Positions 8,698-16,780 of a stretch of 54,971 nucleotides of DNA are shown here, one piece after another. The DNA lies in contig SCRJ01000158.1 in NCBI GenBank assembly GCA_004298115.1, positions 1-54,971 of the forward strand. The letters are read 5' to 3'. Origin of the DNA: Acidobacteriota bacterium. GTDB lineage: Bacteria > Acidobacteriota > Thermoanaerobaculia > Thermoanaerobaculales > Thermoanaerobaculaceae. The notes under the pieces were generated by a model. It was not told where the DNA came from and ran no database searches. It saw only the letters and a program-made list of their open reading frames with translations. The position numbers and the translations under genes are program-made. Position 1 is the stretch's first letter, and every line of letters begins with the position of its first letter.

Positions 8698-9195
8698 GTG
8701 GCGTGTCAAGACTCTTTCACACCTGCCGAAAACCCCGGCACCCGTCCGTGGCCGGAGCGACGTCTCGCCCGGCCCGGCGATCTGGCCGCGCTCGTCGCGC
8801 TCGACCGGATCTGCTTCGGGCGCCGGGCGTGGCCGGCGCGGGCGTGGCGGGAGGCGGTGACGGGGCCGGAGTGGACCACCGTGGTGGTCGAGCGCGGCGG
8901 GGCGATCGCCGCCGCCAGCGTGCTGCTCCTCGCCCGGCCGCGCGCCAGCCTCGCATCGCTCGCGGTCGCCCCCCTGTGGCGCCGGCAGGGCCTCGGGCGT
9001 GCCCTGCTGCGCGACGCGGTGGCGCGCGCACGCGCAGCCTCATTCCGCTGGCTCTCGCTCGAGGTGGACCGCGCCAACCGCGGCGCCGCTGCGCTGTACC
9101 GGCGGGAGGGTTTTGCGCCGCTGCGGCGTTTCCGGGAGGACGGCTGCTGGCGGCAGGAGATGATCCGCCGGCTCGGAGGTGCGCGTGGGGTGTGA
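8698..9195 (+). CDS. GNAT-family N-acetyltransferase, RimI-like
   Basis: About 165 residues from GTG 8698. The frame is open further upstream, to about 8620, but that stretch does not look like protein. A GNAT core is clear: LASLAVAPLWRRQGLGRALL contains the acetyl-CoA pyrophosphate loop (R/Q-x-x-G-x-G/A), and LEVDRANRGAAALYRREGF matches the C-terminal substrate half of RimI-type enzymes. These acetylate protein N-termini or small amines using acetyl-CoA. The stop overlaps the start of ubiX by 11 bases, the first of a chain of overlapping junctions in this operon. The precise substrate is unknown. Confidence 0.82.
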   Translation: MACQDSFTPAENPGTRPWPERRLARPGDLAALVALDRICFGRRAWPARAWREAVTGPEWTTVVVERGGAIAAASVLLLARPRASLASLAVAPLWRRQGLGRALLRDAVARARAASFRWLSLEVDRANRGAAALYRREGFAPLRRFREDGCWRQEMIRRLGGARGV

Positions 9196-9796
9196 GCTCG
9201 GACTCGTGGTCACCGGCGCGAGCGGTTCCCGCCTCGCGGCGGCGTTCGCGGAACTGGCCGCCGAGCATCCCGACGTCGGCGCGCTCCACGTCGTCCTCTC
9301 CGACGGGGCCCGGCTCGTCATCGCCCAGGAGCTCGGCAAGGACCGCGCGACGCCGCACGGTTTCGCCGCCGGCCTGGCGCTGAGCCCGGCCGGCCGGGAA
9401 AAGGTGAGGACCTGGGCGGAGGCCGACCTGACGGCGCCGGTGGCGTCGGGGTCGCACCTGCTGCGCGGCGTCGTGGTGCTGCCGTGCTCGGCGGCCACCG
9501 CCTGCTCGCTCGCCGCCGGGGTCTCGCGCGGTCTCGGCCAGCGCCTCGGCGACATCGCCCTCAAGCAGCGCTGGCCGCTCCTCCTCGGCTTTCGCGAGAG
9601 CCCGCTCTCGGCGATCCACCTCGAGGCGCTGCTCACCCTGACCCGCGCGGGCGCGATCGTGGTCCCGCCGATCCCCGCGTTCTACCTCGGCGGCGACGAG
9701 ATGGGCCGCTTCGTCGATCACTACTGCCTGCGTCTCTTCGACCTCCTCGGCCTCCCCGTGACCCGGCCGGAGCTGCGCTGGCGGGGCGTTCCGTGA
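9185..9796 (+). CDS. ubiX: Flavin prenyltransferase UbiX (or MqnM-like role)
   Basis: About 203 residues. The N-terminus has a Rossmann-like VVTGASGS motif. The family signatures VVVLPCSAATACSLAAG, ALKQRWPLLLGFRESPLS and GAIVVPPIPAFY are all present. UbiX attaches a dimethylallyl group to FMN to make prenylated FMN, the cofactor of UbiD decarboxylases used in ubiquinone or futalosine-route menaquinone synthesis. GTG 9185 is favoured over GTG 9179, because GGAGG at 9175-9179 then sits at a normal distance. The stop shares bases with the GTG of the next gene (GTGA), so the two are likely coupled. No ubiD is in this window. Confidence 0.93.
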   Translation: MGCELGLVVTGASGSRLAAAFAELAAEHPDVGALHVVLSDGARLVIAQELGKDRATPHGFAAGLALSPAGREKVRTWAEADLTAPVASGSHLLRGVVVLPCSAATACSLAAGVSRGLGQRLGDIALKQRWPLLLGFRESPLSAIHLEALLTLTRAGAIVVPPIPAFYLGGDEMGRFVDHYCLRLFDLLGLPVTRPELRWRGVP

Positions 9797-10653
9797 GGCC
9801 CGTCGCGGCCGTCCGCGAGGCGGCCGAGCTCGTCAAGTTCGCCCACACCGCCTTCGCCCTGCCGTTCGCGCTGATCGCCGCGATCGCGGCGGCGAACGGG
9901 CTGCCGTCGTGGCCGGTGCTGGGGTGGATCCTCCTTGCGATGGCCGGGGCGCGCACCGCGGCGATGGCGTTCAATCGCCTCGCCGACCATCGCCTCGACG
10001 CCGGCAACCCGCGCACCGCGCGGCGCGCCCTCCCGGCCGGGCGCGTCGGGCGCCCGTTCGCCTGGGCGCTGGTGGCGCTGGGCGCGGCCGCCCTCGGGCT
10101 CGCGGCGTGGCGGCTCAACCCTCTTTGCCTGGCGCTCGCGCCGCTCGCGTTCGCCTGGGTGCTCGCCTACTCCTACAGCAAGCGGTTCACGCAGCTCTCC
10201 CACCTCTGGCTCGGCCTCGGGCTCGGAATCGCGCCGGTCGGGGCGTGGCTCGCCGTGCGCGGTTCGTTCGCCCTCCCGCCGCTCGTGCTCGCCGTCGCGG
10301 TCACCGCCTGGGTCGCCGGCTTCGACGTGCTCTACTCCCTGGCGGACGAGCCGTTCGACCGCGCCGCCGGCATGCACTCCCTCCCGGCGCGCCTCGGCGC
10401 GGCGCGGGCCATCACCGTGGCGCGCGGCCTCCACGTGGTTGCGGCGGCGGGTTTCGCGGCGTTCGCCTGGAGCGTCGGAGGCTGGGGGCTGTGGGCCGGG
10501 ACCGCCGCCGCCGCCGCCCTGCTGGCGTGGCAGCACACGCTGATCGCTCCGGGCCGGCTGGAGCGTCTCGGCACCGCGTTCTTCACCGCCAACGGCGTTC
10601 TCGCGCTGCTGATGTTCGCGCTCTACCTCCTTGATATGATGGTCCGCGCATGA
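9793..10653 (+). CDS. ubiA: UbiA-family prenyltransferase (UbiA or MqnP)
   Basis: A protein of 286 residues with about eight or nine hydrophobic segments. It has both aspartate-rich motifs: NRLADHRLDAGNPRT (NxxxDxxxD) and a second one ending SLADEPFD. UbiA enzymes attach a polyprenyl chain to an aromatic ring in the inner membrane. With ubiX directly upstream, the role is probably quinone synthesis. In lineages using the futalosine route, this pair corresponds to MqnP and MqnM; which applies here cannot be decided. It starts at GTG 9793, inside the ubiX stop. It ends overlapping the ATG of the kinase gene. A TATGAT box at 10635-10640 may add an internal promoter. Confidence 0.9.
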   Translation: MRPVAAVREAAELVKFAHTAFALPFALIAAIAAANGLPSWPVLGWILLAMAGARTAAMAFNRLADHRLDAGNPRTARRALPAGRVGRPFAWALVALGAAALGLAAWRLNPLCLALAPLAFAWVLAYSYSKRFTQLSHLWLGLGLGIAPVGAWLAVRGSFALPPLVLAVAVTAWVAGFDVLYSLADEPFDRAAGMHSLPARLGAARAITVARGLHVVAAAGFAAFAWSVGGWGLWAGTAAAAALLAWQHTLIAPGRLERLGTAFFTANGVLALLMFALYLLDMMVRA

Positions 10654-11300
10654 CCGTCACGACCCTCGCCGCCAGACATATCGCCGTTGAAGGTCCGATC
10701 GGCGTCGGCAAGACCTCGCTCGTCGACTTGCTGGCGTCACGCTTCGAAGGCGTCAAGATCCTCGAGGACGTCGCCAACCCGTTCCTCGAACCGTTCTACC
10801 GCGGCAAGGAGGGGGCGGCGTTCCAGGTGCAGCTGTTCTTCCTCCTCTCCCGCCACCAGCAGCACCTCGAAGTCGCTCAGATGGACCTTTTCACCCGTCT
10901 GGTGGTGGCCGACTACACGATGCCGAAGGACCGGATCTTCGCGCGCATGAACCTCGACGACGAGGAGTTCCGGCTCTACGACCGGCTCTACCGCCTGCTC
11001 ACGGTTCGCCTGCCGAAGCCCGACCTCGTCATCTACCTGGAGGCCGGCGTGGAGACGTGCCTGCGCCGGATCCGGATCCGCGGCCGCGAGTTCGAGCGCA
11101 ACATGGACCCCGAATACATCGTGCGGCTCAAGGAGGCGTACAACGCGTTCTTCTACCGCTACTCCGAGACGCCGCTGCTGGTCGTGAACACCGACGAGAT
11201 CGACTTCGTCAACAAGGCGGAGGACTTCGAGAACCTCGTCGAACAGATCGCCCGCACCCGACAGGGGACGCAGGTGTACGTACCGCTCGGATCCGGCTAG
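10650..11300 (+). CDS. Deoxynucleoside kinase family protein
   Basis: A protein of 216 residues with a P-loop GPIGVGKTS at 15-23, the LID-type arginine cluster LRRIRIRGREFERN, and the dNK-family pattern of alternating helices. Deoxyadenosine/deoxyguanosine kinases phosphorylate salvaged deoxynucleosides with ATP in the cytoplasm. Many Acidobacteriota-like genomes place such a gene near folate or pantothenate genes, and here panBCD follows. The ATG overlaps the UbiA stop by four bases. The downstream gap to panB is 124 bases and holds only a small CCCGC/GCGGG hairpin (11366-11380). Confidence 0.88.
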   Translation: MTVTTLAARHIAVEGPIGVGKTSLVDLLASRFEGVKILEDVANPFLEPFYRGKEGAAFQVQLFFLLSRHQQHLEVAQMDLFTRLVVADYTMPKDRIFARMNLDDEEFRLYDRLYRLLTVRLPKPDLVIYLEAGVETCLRRIRIRGREFERNMDPEYIVRLKEAYNAFFYRYSETPLLVVNTDEIDFVNKAEDFENLVEQIARTRQGTQVYVPLGSG

Positions 11301-11424
11301 AGCACGAGGACCGAGACGGGCCACGCGGAAGCTTAGCCCGCCACGCACAGGGAGCAGGCGCCGATCCCGCGGCAGGCGGGACGGTGACCGCGCTCCATCC
11401 GGATCCGTCGGCCCGGAGGGACCG

Positions 11425-12339
11425 ATGGAGAGAAAGACAGGGCACCGGGCACCGGGCGCCGGGGTCCGTAAGCCCAAGCACTCACAATCCGAGGCAGCTG
11501 CCGAAGTCGTCACGGCGCCCGAGCTGCGCGCCGCCAAGGGGACGCGGCGCCTCGTCATGGTCACCGCCGTCGACGAGCCGTCGGCGCGCCTCGCCGACCA
11601 GGCCGGCGTGGACATCGTCCTCGTCGGGGACTCGCTGGCGATGGCCGCCCTCGGCCGGCCCGACACGCTCTCGGTCACGCTCGACGAGATGATCCACCAC
11701 ACCCGTGCGGCCGCCGCCGGGGCGCGGCGCGCCTTGCTGGCCGCGGACATGCCGTTCGGTTCGTACCAGGCGAGCGTGGCCGAAGCGGTGCGCAACGCCT
11801 GCCGTCTTGTCGCGCTCGGCGGCGCGCGGGCGGTCAAACTGGAAGGGCCGCGCGCGGAGGAGACCGCTGCGATCGTCGCCGCCGGCGTCCCCGTCATCGG
11901 CCACCTCGGCCTCACCCCGCAGTCGGTGCACCGCCTCGGCGGGTATCGCGTCCAGGGGCGTGATACCGAGGCGGCGTTCCGGCTCGTCGAGCAGGCGCGC
12001 TCGCTCGAGCGCGCCGGGGCGTTCCTGCTCGTCCTCGAGGCGATCCCGGCGCCCCTGGCGGCGGCGGTCACCCGCAGCGTCGGGATCCCGACGATCGGGA
12101 TCGGCGCGGGGCCCTCGTGCGACGGCCAGGTGCTGGTGTTCGCCGATCTCCTCGGCCTCTCCGACACGCCCGCGCCGCGCTTCGTCCGCCGCTACGGCGA
12201 TCTCGGCCGGGTGATCCGCGACGCGCTCGCGGCGTTCGCGGGTGACGTGCGGGCCGGCCGCTACCCGGCGCCGGAGGAGACCTACCCGACCCCGCCCGGA
12301 CTGGCGTCCGCGCTCGAGAAGCGCATGGAGGGCGAATGA
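11425..12339 (+). CDS. panB: 3-methyl-2-oxobutanoate hydroxymethyltransferase
   Basis: A protein of 304 residues. It has the PanB barrel signatures SARLADQAGVDIVLVGDSL (metal-binding D in GDS), HTRAAAAGARRALLAADMPFGSY, AVKLEG, PVIGHLGLTPQSVHRLGGY and PTIGIGAGPSCDGQVLV. It makes ketopantoate from 2-oxoisovalerate and methylene-tetrahydrofolate, the first pantothenate step. The first 25 residues are an extra low-complexity, basic segment compared with usual PanB, but the ATG has a strong RBS (GGAGGG at 11416-11421), so I keep it. The common 'TAYD' is replaced by 'TAVD'. panC begins one base after the stop. Confidence 0.95.
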   Translation: MERKTGHRAPGAGVRKPKHSQSEAAAEVVTAPELRAAKGTRRLVMVTAVDEPSARLADQAGVDIVLVGDSLAMAALGRPDTLSVTLDEMIHHTRAAAAGARRALLAADMPFGSYQASVAEAVRNACRLVALGGARAVKLEGPRAEETAAIVAAGVPVIGHLGLTPQSVHRLGGYRVQGRDTEAAFRLVEQARSLERAGAFLLVLEAIPAPLAAAVTRSVGIPTIGIGAGPSCDGQVLVFADLLGLSDTPAPRFVRRYGDLGRVIRDALAAFAGDVRAGRYPAPEETYPTPPGLASALEKRMEGE

Positions 12340-12340
12340 C

Positions 12341-13189
12341 ATGCTGACGGTCACCACGATCGCAGGCGTCCGCGCCCGGCGCGAGGAGGTCGGCCGCACC
12401 GGGGTTCGGATTGCGTTCGTGCCGACGATGGGCGCGCTCCACGACGGCCACCTCGCGCTCGTGCGCCGCGGCCGCGAGATCGCCGACGAGGTGTGGGCGA
12501 GCGTGTTCGTCAACCCGGCCCAGTTCGCGCCGGGCGAGGACTTCGCGCGCTACCCGCGCGATCTCGAAGGCGACCGCGAGATGCTCGCCGCGGCGGGTGC
12601 CAGCGTGTTGTTCGCCCCGGCGACGAAAGAGATCTTCCCGCGGCCCCCCGCGACGGTCATCGACCTGCCCGCGCTGACCGGCGGGCTCTGCGGCGCCCAA
12701 CGACCCGGTCACTTCCGCGGCGTCGCCCTCGTCGTCGCCAAGCTGCTCAACATCGTGCAGCCGCACGTGGCGGTATTCGGCGCCAAGGACTGGCAGCAGG
12801 GGGCGGTGATCCGCCGCATGGTTGCGGACCTCGACATGCCGGTGCGGATCGAGGTGCACCCCACCGTGCGCGAGGACGACGGCCTGGCGCGCTCGTCGCG
12901 CAACGCGTACCTCGACGTCGACCAGCGGCGCGCGGCCGTCGTGCTGCACCGGGCGCTGCAGCGCGGCGCGGGCGCGGCGGCGGCCGGGGAGCGGCGCGGC
13001 GCGGCGCTGGAGGCGCTGCTCGCGGACGAGGTGAGCGGAGAACCGCTGGCCCGCCTCGAGTACGCGGCCGCGGTGGACCCCGACACGCTGCAACCGCTCG
13101 AGAACGTCCGCGGCCGCCTGCTGCTGGCGCTCGCCGTCCGCGTCGGGGCGACGCGCTTGATCGACAACCTGCTCGTGGAGGTGTCCTGA
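12341..13189 (+). CDS. panC: Pantothenate synthetase
   Basis: A protein of 282 residues. The nucleotidylyltransferase signature is PTMGALHDGHLALV (HxGH variant DGH). It is followed by SVFVNPAQFAPGEDFARYPR, RPGHFRGVALVVAKLLNIV, FGAKDWQQ and ARSSRNAYL. It condenses pantoate with beta-alanine using ATP to form pantothenate in the cytoplasm. It lies between panB (one-base gap) and panD (ATG inside the TGATG overlap), giving a compact panBCD operon that covers all steps except ketopantoate reduction. No panE is seen. Confidence 0.96.
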   Translation: MLTVTTIAGVRARREEVGRTGVRIAFVPTMGALHDGHLALVRRGREIADEVWASVFVNPAQFAPGEDFARYPRDLEGDREMLAAAGASVLFAPATKEIFPRPPATVIDLPALTGGLCGAQRPGHFRGVALVVAKLLNIVQPHVAVFGAKDWQQGAVIRRMVADLDMPVRIEVHPTVREDDGLARSSRNAYLDVDQRRAAVVLHRALQRGAGAAAAGERRGAALEALLADEVSGEPLARLEYAAAVDPDTLQPLENVRGRLLLALAVRVGATRLIDNLLVEVS

Positions 13190-13572
13190 TGCTCCGCCCG
13201 TTCCTGCGCGCAAAGATCCACCGCGCCCGCGTCACCCGCAGCGACCCCGACTACGTCGGCTCGATCACAATCGACCGCGACCTTCTCGCCGCGGCCGACA
13301 TCCTTCCCCTGGAGCGGGTGGACGTGTACAACCTCACCCGCGGCACGCGCTTCGCCACGTACTGCATCGCCGGGGCGGCCGGAGGCGGCGAGGTCGGGAT
13401 CAACGGCGCCGCGGCGCACAAGGCCGCGGTCGGGGACCTCGTGATCGTCGCCGCCTACTGCGACCTCGACCGCGAGGATATCCCGCAGCACCGCGCCCGC
13501 GTGGTGCTCCTCGACGGGGACAACCGGGTCGCGGAGGTCCGGGTGCAGTCGCCGTTCGATCTGCCGGCGTGA
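13189..13572 (+). CDS. panD: Aspartate 1-decarboxylase
   Basis: A protein of 127 residues. It is a pyruvoyl-dependent enzyme that makes beta-alanine from aspartate for PanC. The self-cleavage site is Gly24-Ser25 within DYVGSITID, so Ser25 should become the pyruvoyl group. Conserved downstream parts YNLTRGTRFATYCI and NGAAAHKAAVGDLVII-type sequence are present. It begins within the panC stop. A strong hairpin at 13594-13614 follows and probably ends the operon. Confidence 0.97.
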   Translation: MLRPFLRAKIHRARVTRSDPDYVGSITIDRDLLAAADILPLERVDVYNLTRGTRFATYCIAGAAGGGEVGINGAAAHKAAVGDLVIVAAYCDLDREDIPQHRARVVLLDGDNRVAEVRVQSPFDLPA

Positions 13573-13593
13573 GCGCGCCGCCCACAACGACCA

Positions 13594-13614
13594 CGGCGGC
13601 CCGTCGGGCCGCCG
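13594..13614 (+). terminator. Hairpin after panD
   Basis: A perfect 9-base stem (CGGCGGCCC, loop GTC, GGGCCGCCG) lies 21 bases after the panD stop. There is no T-run, as is usual for this genome. It probably terminates the ubiX-panD transcript. Confidence 0.6.
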
Positions 13615-13625
13615 CTGATCGTGCC

Positions 13626-13646
13626 GCGCCGGTTCACGTCCGGCGC
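13626..13646 (-). terminator. Hairpin after the TPR gene
   Basis: A 7-base inverted repeat, GCGCCGG (13626-13632) and CCGGCGC (13640-13646), with a 7-base loop. It lies 27 bases beyond the stop of the minus-strand TPR gene and is a likely terminator for it. Confidence 0.5.
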
Positions 13647-13672
13647 GGGGAGCGCGCGCCGGAGCCGAGCGC

Positions 13673-14599
13673 CTACATGTACTTCAGCATCTCCTTGGCG
13701 GTCGGCGCTTCCTTGTGGTTGGGCGCGACGGCGATGAACTTCTCGAGCAGCTCCTTGGCCTTGGCCGTCTCGCCGCTCCTGAAGCACACCATTCCGAGCT
13801 GGAACATCGCGTCCGCGTACTTCGGGTCCGCCTCGAGCGCCTTCTCGAGCAGCGGCCGGGCCTTGGCGTCGTCGCCCTTGTTGAGGTAGGCCACCGCGTC
13901 GTTGTAGTACAGCGTCGGGTCCGAGGGGTTGGCGACCTGGTACCGCTTCGCGTACTTCTCGAACGCGGCCTTGTCGCCCTTCGCCTGTGCCGCATTCATC
14001 GCGAGGGCAAGGCACTGCGGGAACTCGGGCTTGTACGATAGGCACTTCTCCGCGGCGACGATGGCGTCGTCGTTCCTGCCGGCCTTCTGGTCGATGTCGC
14101 CCATCGCGAGCCACGCGAGGTACATGTCGGGCTTGGCCGCGACCGCCGCCGCGAACTTGGCGCGCGCCTCGACGGTCTTGCCCGCATCCAGCAACTCCTG
14201 ACCCTCCCGGGCTTCCTTGAGCCCCGGTTGGTCGAGGGCCTTCTGTTGCGCCTCGGCCTGGAGTTGCTGCACGCTCGCCAGAGTGAACGAGACATCGAGC
14301 GCCTGTCCGCCGATCAACGGCTTCTTCATCGCCTCCTGCGGCTGGAACCCCGGCGCCTCGACGTGGAAGAGATACTCCCGCGTCGCATCGACGATCAGGG
14401 TCGCAAAAGCACCCTTTTCATCGGTGGTCAGCTCGCGGTGGAAGTTGGTGATGTCGGGACAGGTGAGGATGATCTTGGCGCCGGGGATCGGCTTCCCCTG
14501 GGTATCGGTCACGACGCCCTTGATCCTTCCCTGCGCTTGCGCGAACAGAAACGTCGGGACGAGCAGGAGCGCACCGGCGAGAAGACGTGTGGCTTTCAT
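13673..14599 (-). CDS. Exported TPR protein with carboxypeptidase-regulatory-like domain
   Basis: A protein of 308 residues. A signal peptide (MKATRLLAGALLLVPTFLFAQAQG) precedes a CarboxypepD_reg-like beta sandwich (GVVTDTQGKPIPGAKIIL...GFQP) at about 25-110. The second half is a series of tetratricopeptide repeats, for example YLAWLAMGDIDQKAGRNDDA and ADAMFQLGMVCFRSGETAKA. Such proteins act outside the inner membrane as protein-protein scaffolds; no specific role is known here. ATG 14599 is preceded by GGAGGGTTACGCC. It stands alone between two terminator-like hairpins and cutA. Confidence 0.85.
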   Translation of the reverse strand: MKATRLLAGALLLVPTFLFAQAQGRIKGVVTDTQGKPIPGAKIILTCPDITNFHRELTTDEKGAFATLIVDATREYLFHVEAPGFQPQEAMKKPLIGGQALDVSFTLASVQQLQAEAQQKALDQPGLKEAREGQELLDAGKTVEARAKFAAAVAAKPDMYLAWLAMGDIDQKAGRNDDAIVAAEKCLSYKPEFPQCLALAMNAAQAKGDKAAFEKYAKRYQVANPSDPTLYYNDAVAYLNKGDDAKARPLLEKALEADPKYADAMFQLGMVCFRSGETAKAKELLEKFIAVAPNHKEAPTAKEMLKYM

Positions 14600-14748
14600 G
14601 GCGTAACCCTCCGGGTCGGGGCGACGAGCCCCACCTGTGAAAGTGTACGCTTTGGCGCAGGGGGAGGCAACCCGAAATCTTGCGCTGAAGGTGAGACCGT
14701 GACGCGGCGGACGCGCCCGCTCGGGCGCGGCCACCTTCCGGCGGAGCG

Positions 14749-15123
14749 TCAGTCGAACGAGGGTTCGGGCTCCGCTTCCGGCTCCGCTTCGGGCACGCCG
14801 GTGGCCATCTCCACCACCCACTGGTGGAAGTGCGGCTCCGCGGCGCCGACCGGGAACTCGAGGACCTCGGGCAGCTCGTACGAGTGGATCTCGCGGATCG
14901 CGTCGCTCACCGCCCCGAACAGGGAGTGCCGCGTCTTGATCATGAGCAGGTACTCCGTGTCCTCGCACACCTTCCCCTTCCAGCGGTAGATCGAGCGCAG
15001 GCAGGGGATGATGTTGATGCAGGTCGCGAGCCGCTTCGCGACCAGCTCTTCCGAGATCTCCACGGCTTGCTGTTCGGTTCCGACCGAGGTGACGACGACG
15101 CTGATCGGCTCAAGCTCCACCAT
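14749..15123 (-). CDS. cutA: Divalent-cation tolerance protein CutA
   Basis: A protein of 124 residues with the CutA core: VVVTSVGTEQQAVEISEELVAKRLATCINI, then SIYRWKGKVCEDTEYLLMIKT and HSYELPEVLEFPV. CutA forms very stable PII-like trimers; its link to copper tolerance is historical and its true role is unclear. The C-terminus ends in a run of Glu/Pro/Ala repeats (EAEPEAEPEP), an extension beyond the typical length of about 105. ATG 15123 lies on the opposite strand to, and upstream of, tmRNA, so the two promoters share the 15124-15199 region. Confidence 0.93.
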   Translation of the reverse strand: MVELEPISVVVTSVGTEQQAVEISEELVAKRLATCINIIPCLRSIYRWKGKVCEDTEYLLMIKTRHSLFGAVSDAIREIHSYELPEVLEFPVGAAEPHFHQWVVEMATGVPEAEPEAEPEPSFD

Positions 15124-15152
15124 GGCGCTCACGGTAGTCTCCGCCCTCGCGC

Positions 15153-15181
15153 TCGTCAAGCGGAGCCAATGAGCGTAAACT
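15153..15181 (+). promoter_or_regulatory. Probable tmRNA promoter
   Basis: TCGTCA (15153-15158) and TAAACT (15176-15181) are separated by 17 bases and match sigma-70 boxes at 4 of 6 and 4 of 6 positions. Transcription would begin about 10 bases before the mature tmRNA 5' end at 15200. Confidence 0.45.
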
Positions 15182-15199
15182 ATGGGCGATCCGTGACCT

Positions 15200-15552
15200 G
15201 GGGGCGTACCGGGTTCGACGGGGGACATGTTGGGTCGCCGGCAGCGTGCCGTGGTCCGCCGCCACGTAACAAGGGCGGAAACTCATAGCTGCCAACACTG
15301 AGCTAGCACTGGCTGCTTAAACGCAGTCACGTCGTGATCGCCGGCTCCCGCCTGCGAACCTGATCACGGCGACGCAAAAGCAGGCTGGAACGCCGCTTCG
15401 CCCGGCAGCGGCGGTCGAGATCTTTCGGGCTGGTCGCGACGGACGGGAGCCTACACCCAGCCACCGCGACGAGAAACAACAGTAGGCTGCGCACGGAGAC
15501 ACCTGCGGCCCAAGTCTTCCGGACGGGGGTTCGATTCCCCCCGCCTCCACCA
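15200..15552 (+). ncRNA. ssrA: tmRNA
   Basis: A one-piece tmRNA of 353 bases. The 5' end GGGGGCG (15200-15206) pairs with CGCCTCC (15542-15548), followed by A and an encoded CCA (15550-15552). The T-arm GGGTTCGATTCCCC is present. The tag frame starts at GCC 15291 and ends at TAA 15318-15320, giving the tag ANTELALAA, which ends in the Ala-Ala degron read by ClpXP. It rescues stalled ribosomes together with SmpB. The 3' end of ssrA is a classic integration site, and accessory genes follow it here, but I found no second copy of the 3' end. Confidence 0.96.
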
Positions 15553-15565
15553 AATACCCTTGTTT

Positions 15566-15583
15566 GGGGGCCCCGCGGCCCCC
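15566..15583 (+). terminator. tmRNA terminator hairpin
   Basis: GGGGGCC (15566-15572) and GGCCCCC (15577-15583) form a 7-base stem with a CCGC loop, 13 bases after the CCA end of ssrA. Confidence 0.6.
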
Positions 15584-15806
15584 GAACTGCCGGGCACCGG
15601 GGTCCGGCCACCGGAACGACGTGGTCCGCGATCCGAGAGAACCAGCCGGAGTGCGCCCGGCGCTCCCGTCCCGCCTCGCGGTCGCCAGTTGCCCGGGCGG
15701 CCGATCGGACCCTCGACGACCACCCTCCTCAACCGTTCAGCGGATCCGCTTGACTCCGCCCGGCCCGGGACTAGCATTGGCCCGCCCAGAAAAGGAGACT
15801 CGAACC

Positions 15807-16700
15807 ATGGTCCATGCGCCTCGAGGGGTCGTACCGCTACTGCTCGCCAACGTCGCTGCGCTGAGTCTCTGCTCGGGCCGGGCGACCGCGGCGGCACCAC
15901 CCTCCGCCGCCGCGACCGCAACGACCGTTCTTTCCGCGCGTGACGGCGTCCCCATCCGCGTCTGGAGTGCGGGCGAAGGCGCTCCGGCCGTCGTGCTCAT
16001 CCACTGTTGGATGTGCGACCACCACATCTGGGACAACGTCGTCCCCGAGCTGGCGAAGAGCTACCGCGTAGTGACCCTCGACCTGCCGGGGCACGGCGCC
16101 TCGGGGAGGGACCGCACGACGTGGACCATGGCAGCCCTCGGCGAGGACGTGGCGTCCGTCGTCCGGACCCTGCATCTCGGCAAGGTGATCCTGGTCGGCC
16201 ACTCGATGGGGGGCGCCGTCATGCTCGAGGCCGCGGGCCGCACGCCGGGCCACGTGGTCGGGATGATCGGCGTGGACACCCTCCTCGATGCCGACGAGAG
16301 GGACGACCCCAAGGCGACTGACGCCTGGCTCGCCGCGATGAAGGCCGACTTTCGCGGCCAGACCCAAGCGCTCGTGCACATGATCGCCGGCAAGTCCTCC
16401 GACCCCGCCGTGATCGGCCGCGTAGCCGAGCAGATGAGCTCCGGCGATCCGGCGATCGGACTCGCGCTGATGGACAGCCTGCAGCATTACGACGTCAAGA
16501 CGGGGATGCGGCGGGCGCATGCGCCGATGGTCGGGATCAACTCGACGATGCACGCCACGAACGTGGCCGCGAACCGAAAGTACCTGCCGCGCTACGAGCT
16601 CCTCCTCCTCCCCGAGGGTGTCGGCCATTTTCCGCAGGTCGAGGCACCGCAGGCGTTCAACGCGCTGCTCCTGCAGGCAATCGCGATGCTGACCCACTGA
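15807..16700 (+). CDS. Exported alpha/beta hydrolase
   Basis: A protein of 297 residues from ATG 15807, which has a good RBS (AAAGGAG 15790-15796). The frame is open upstream but non-coding there, since it runs through the tmRNA terminator. A signal peptide ends near ATAAAP. The hydrolase fold shows the nucleophile elbow GHSMGG, an oxyanion-type turn LIHCWMCDHHIWD, and the catalytic His in EGVGHFPQ. It resembles general esterases/peroxidases of the AB-hydrolase-1 family. The substrate is unknown. A TAGCAT -10-like box lies about 30 bases upstream. It sits between tmRNA and the toxin-antitoxin pair and may be part of the accessory block. Confidence 0.85.
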   Translation: MVHAPRGVVPLLLANVAALSLCSGRATAAAPPSAAATATTVLSARDGVPIRVWSAGEGAPAVVLIHCWMCDHHIWDNVVPELAKSYRVVTLDLPGHGASGRDRTTWTMAALGEDVASVVRTLHLGKVILVGHSMGGAVMLEAAGRTPGHVVGMIGVDTLLDADERDDPKATDAWLAAMKADFRGQTQALVHMIAGKSSDPAVIGRVAEQMSSGDPAIGLALMDSLQHYDVKTGMRRAHAPMVGINSTMHATNVAANRKYLPRYELLLLPEGVGHFPQVEAPQAFNALLLQAIAMLTH

Positions 16701-16727
16701 CAAATCAGGCGCTGCTCGTTCCCCCGA

Positions 16728-16756
16728 TTGACACGGCACGCCCACTCCTGTACAGT
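16728..16756 (+). promoter_or_regulatory. Toxin-antitoxin promoter
   Basis: A consensus TTGACA (16728-16733) and TACAGT (16751-16756) with exact 17-base spacing. Boxes this close to consensus are rare in this GC-rich window. It drives the antitoxin-toxin pair starting at 16781. Confidence 0.8.
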
Positions 16757-16767
16757 CTCCCTGTACA
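16749..16767 (+). promoter_or_regulatory. Two TGTACA palindromes, YefM-type operator
   Basis: TGTACA occurs at 16749-16754 (over the -10 box) and again at 16762-16767. The TGTACA core is the known recognition element of YefM-YoeB repressor complexes in E. coli, so these are probable autoregulatory operators. Confidence 0.75.
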
Positions 16768-16780
16768 TGTCGGAGGGGCC

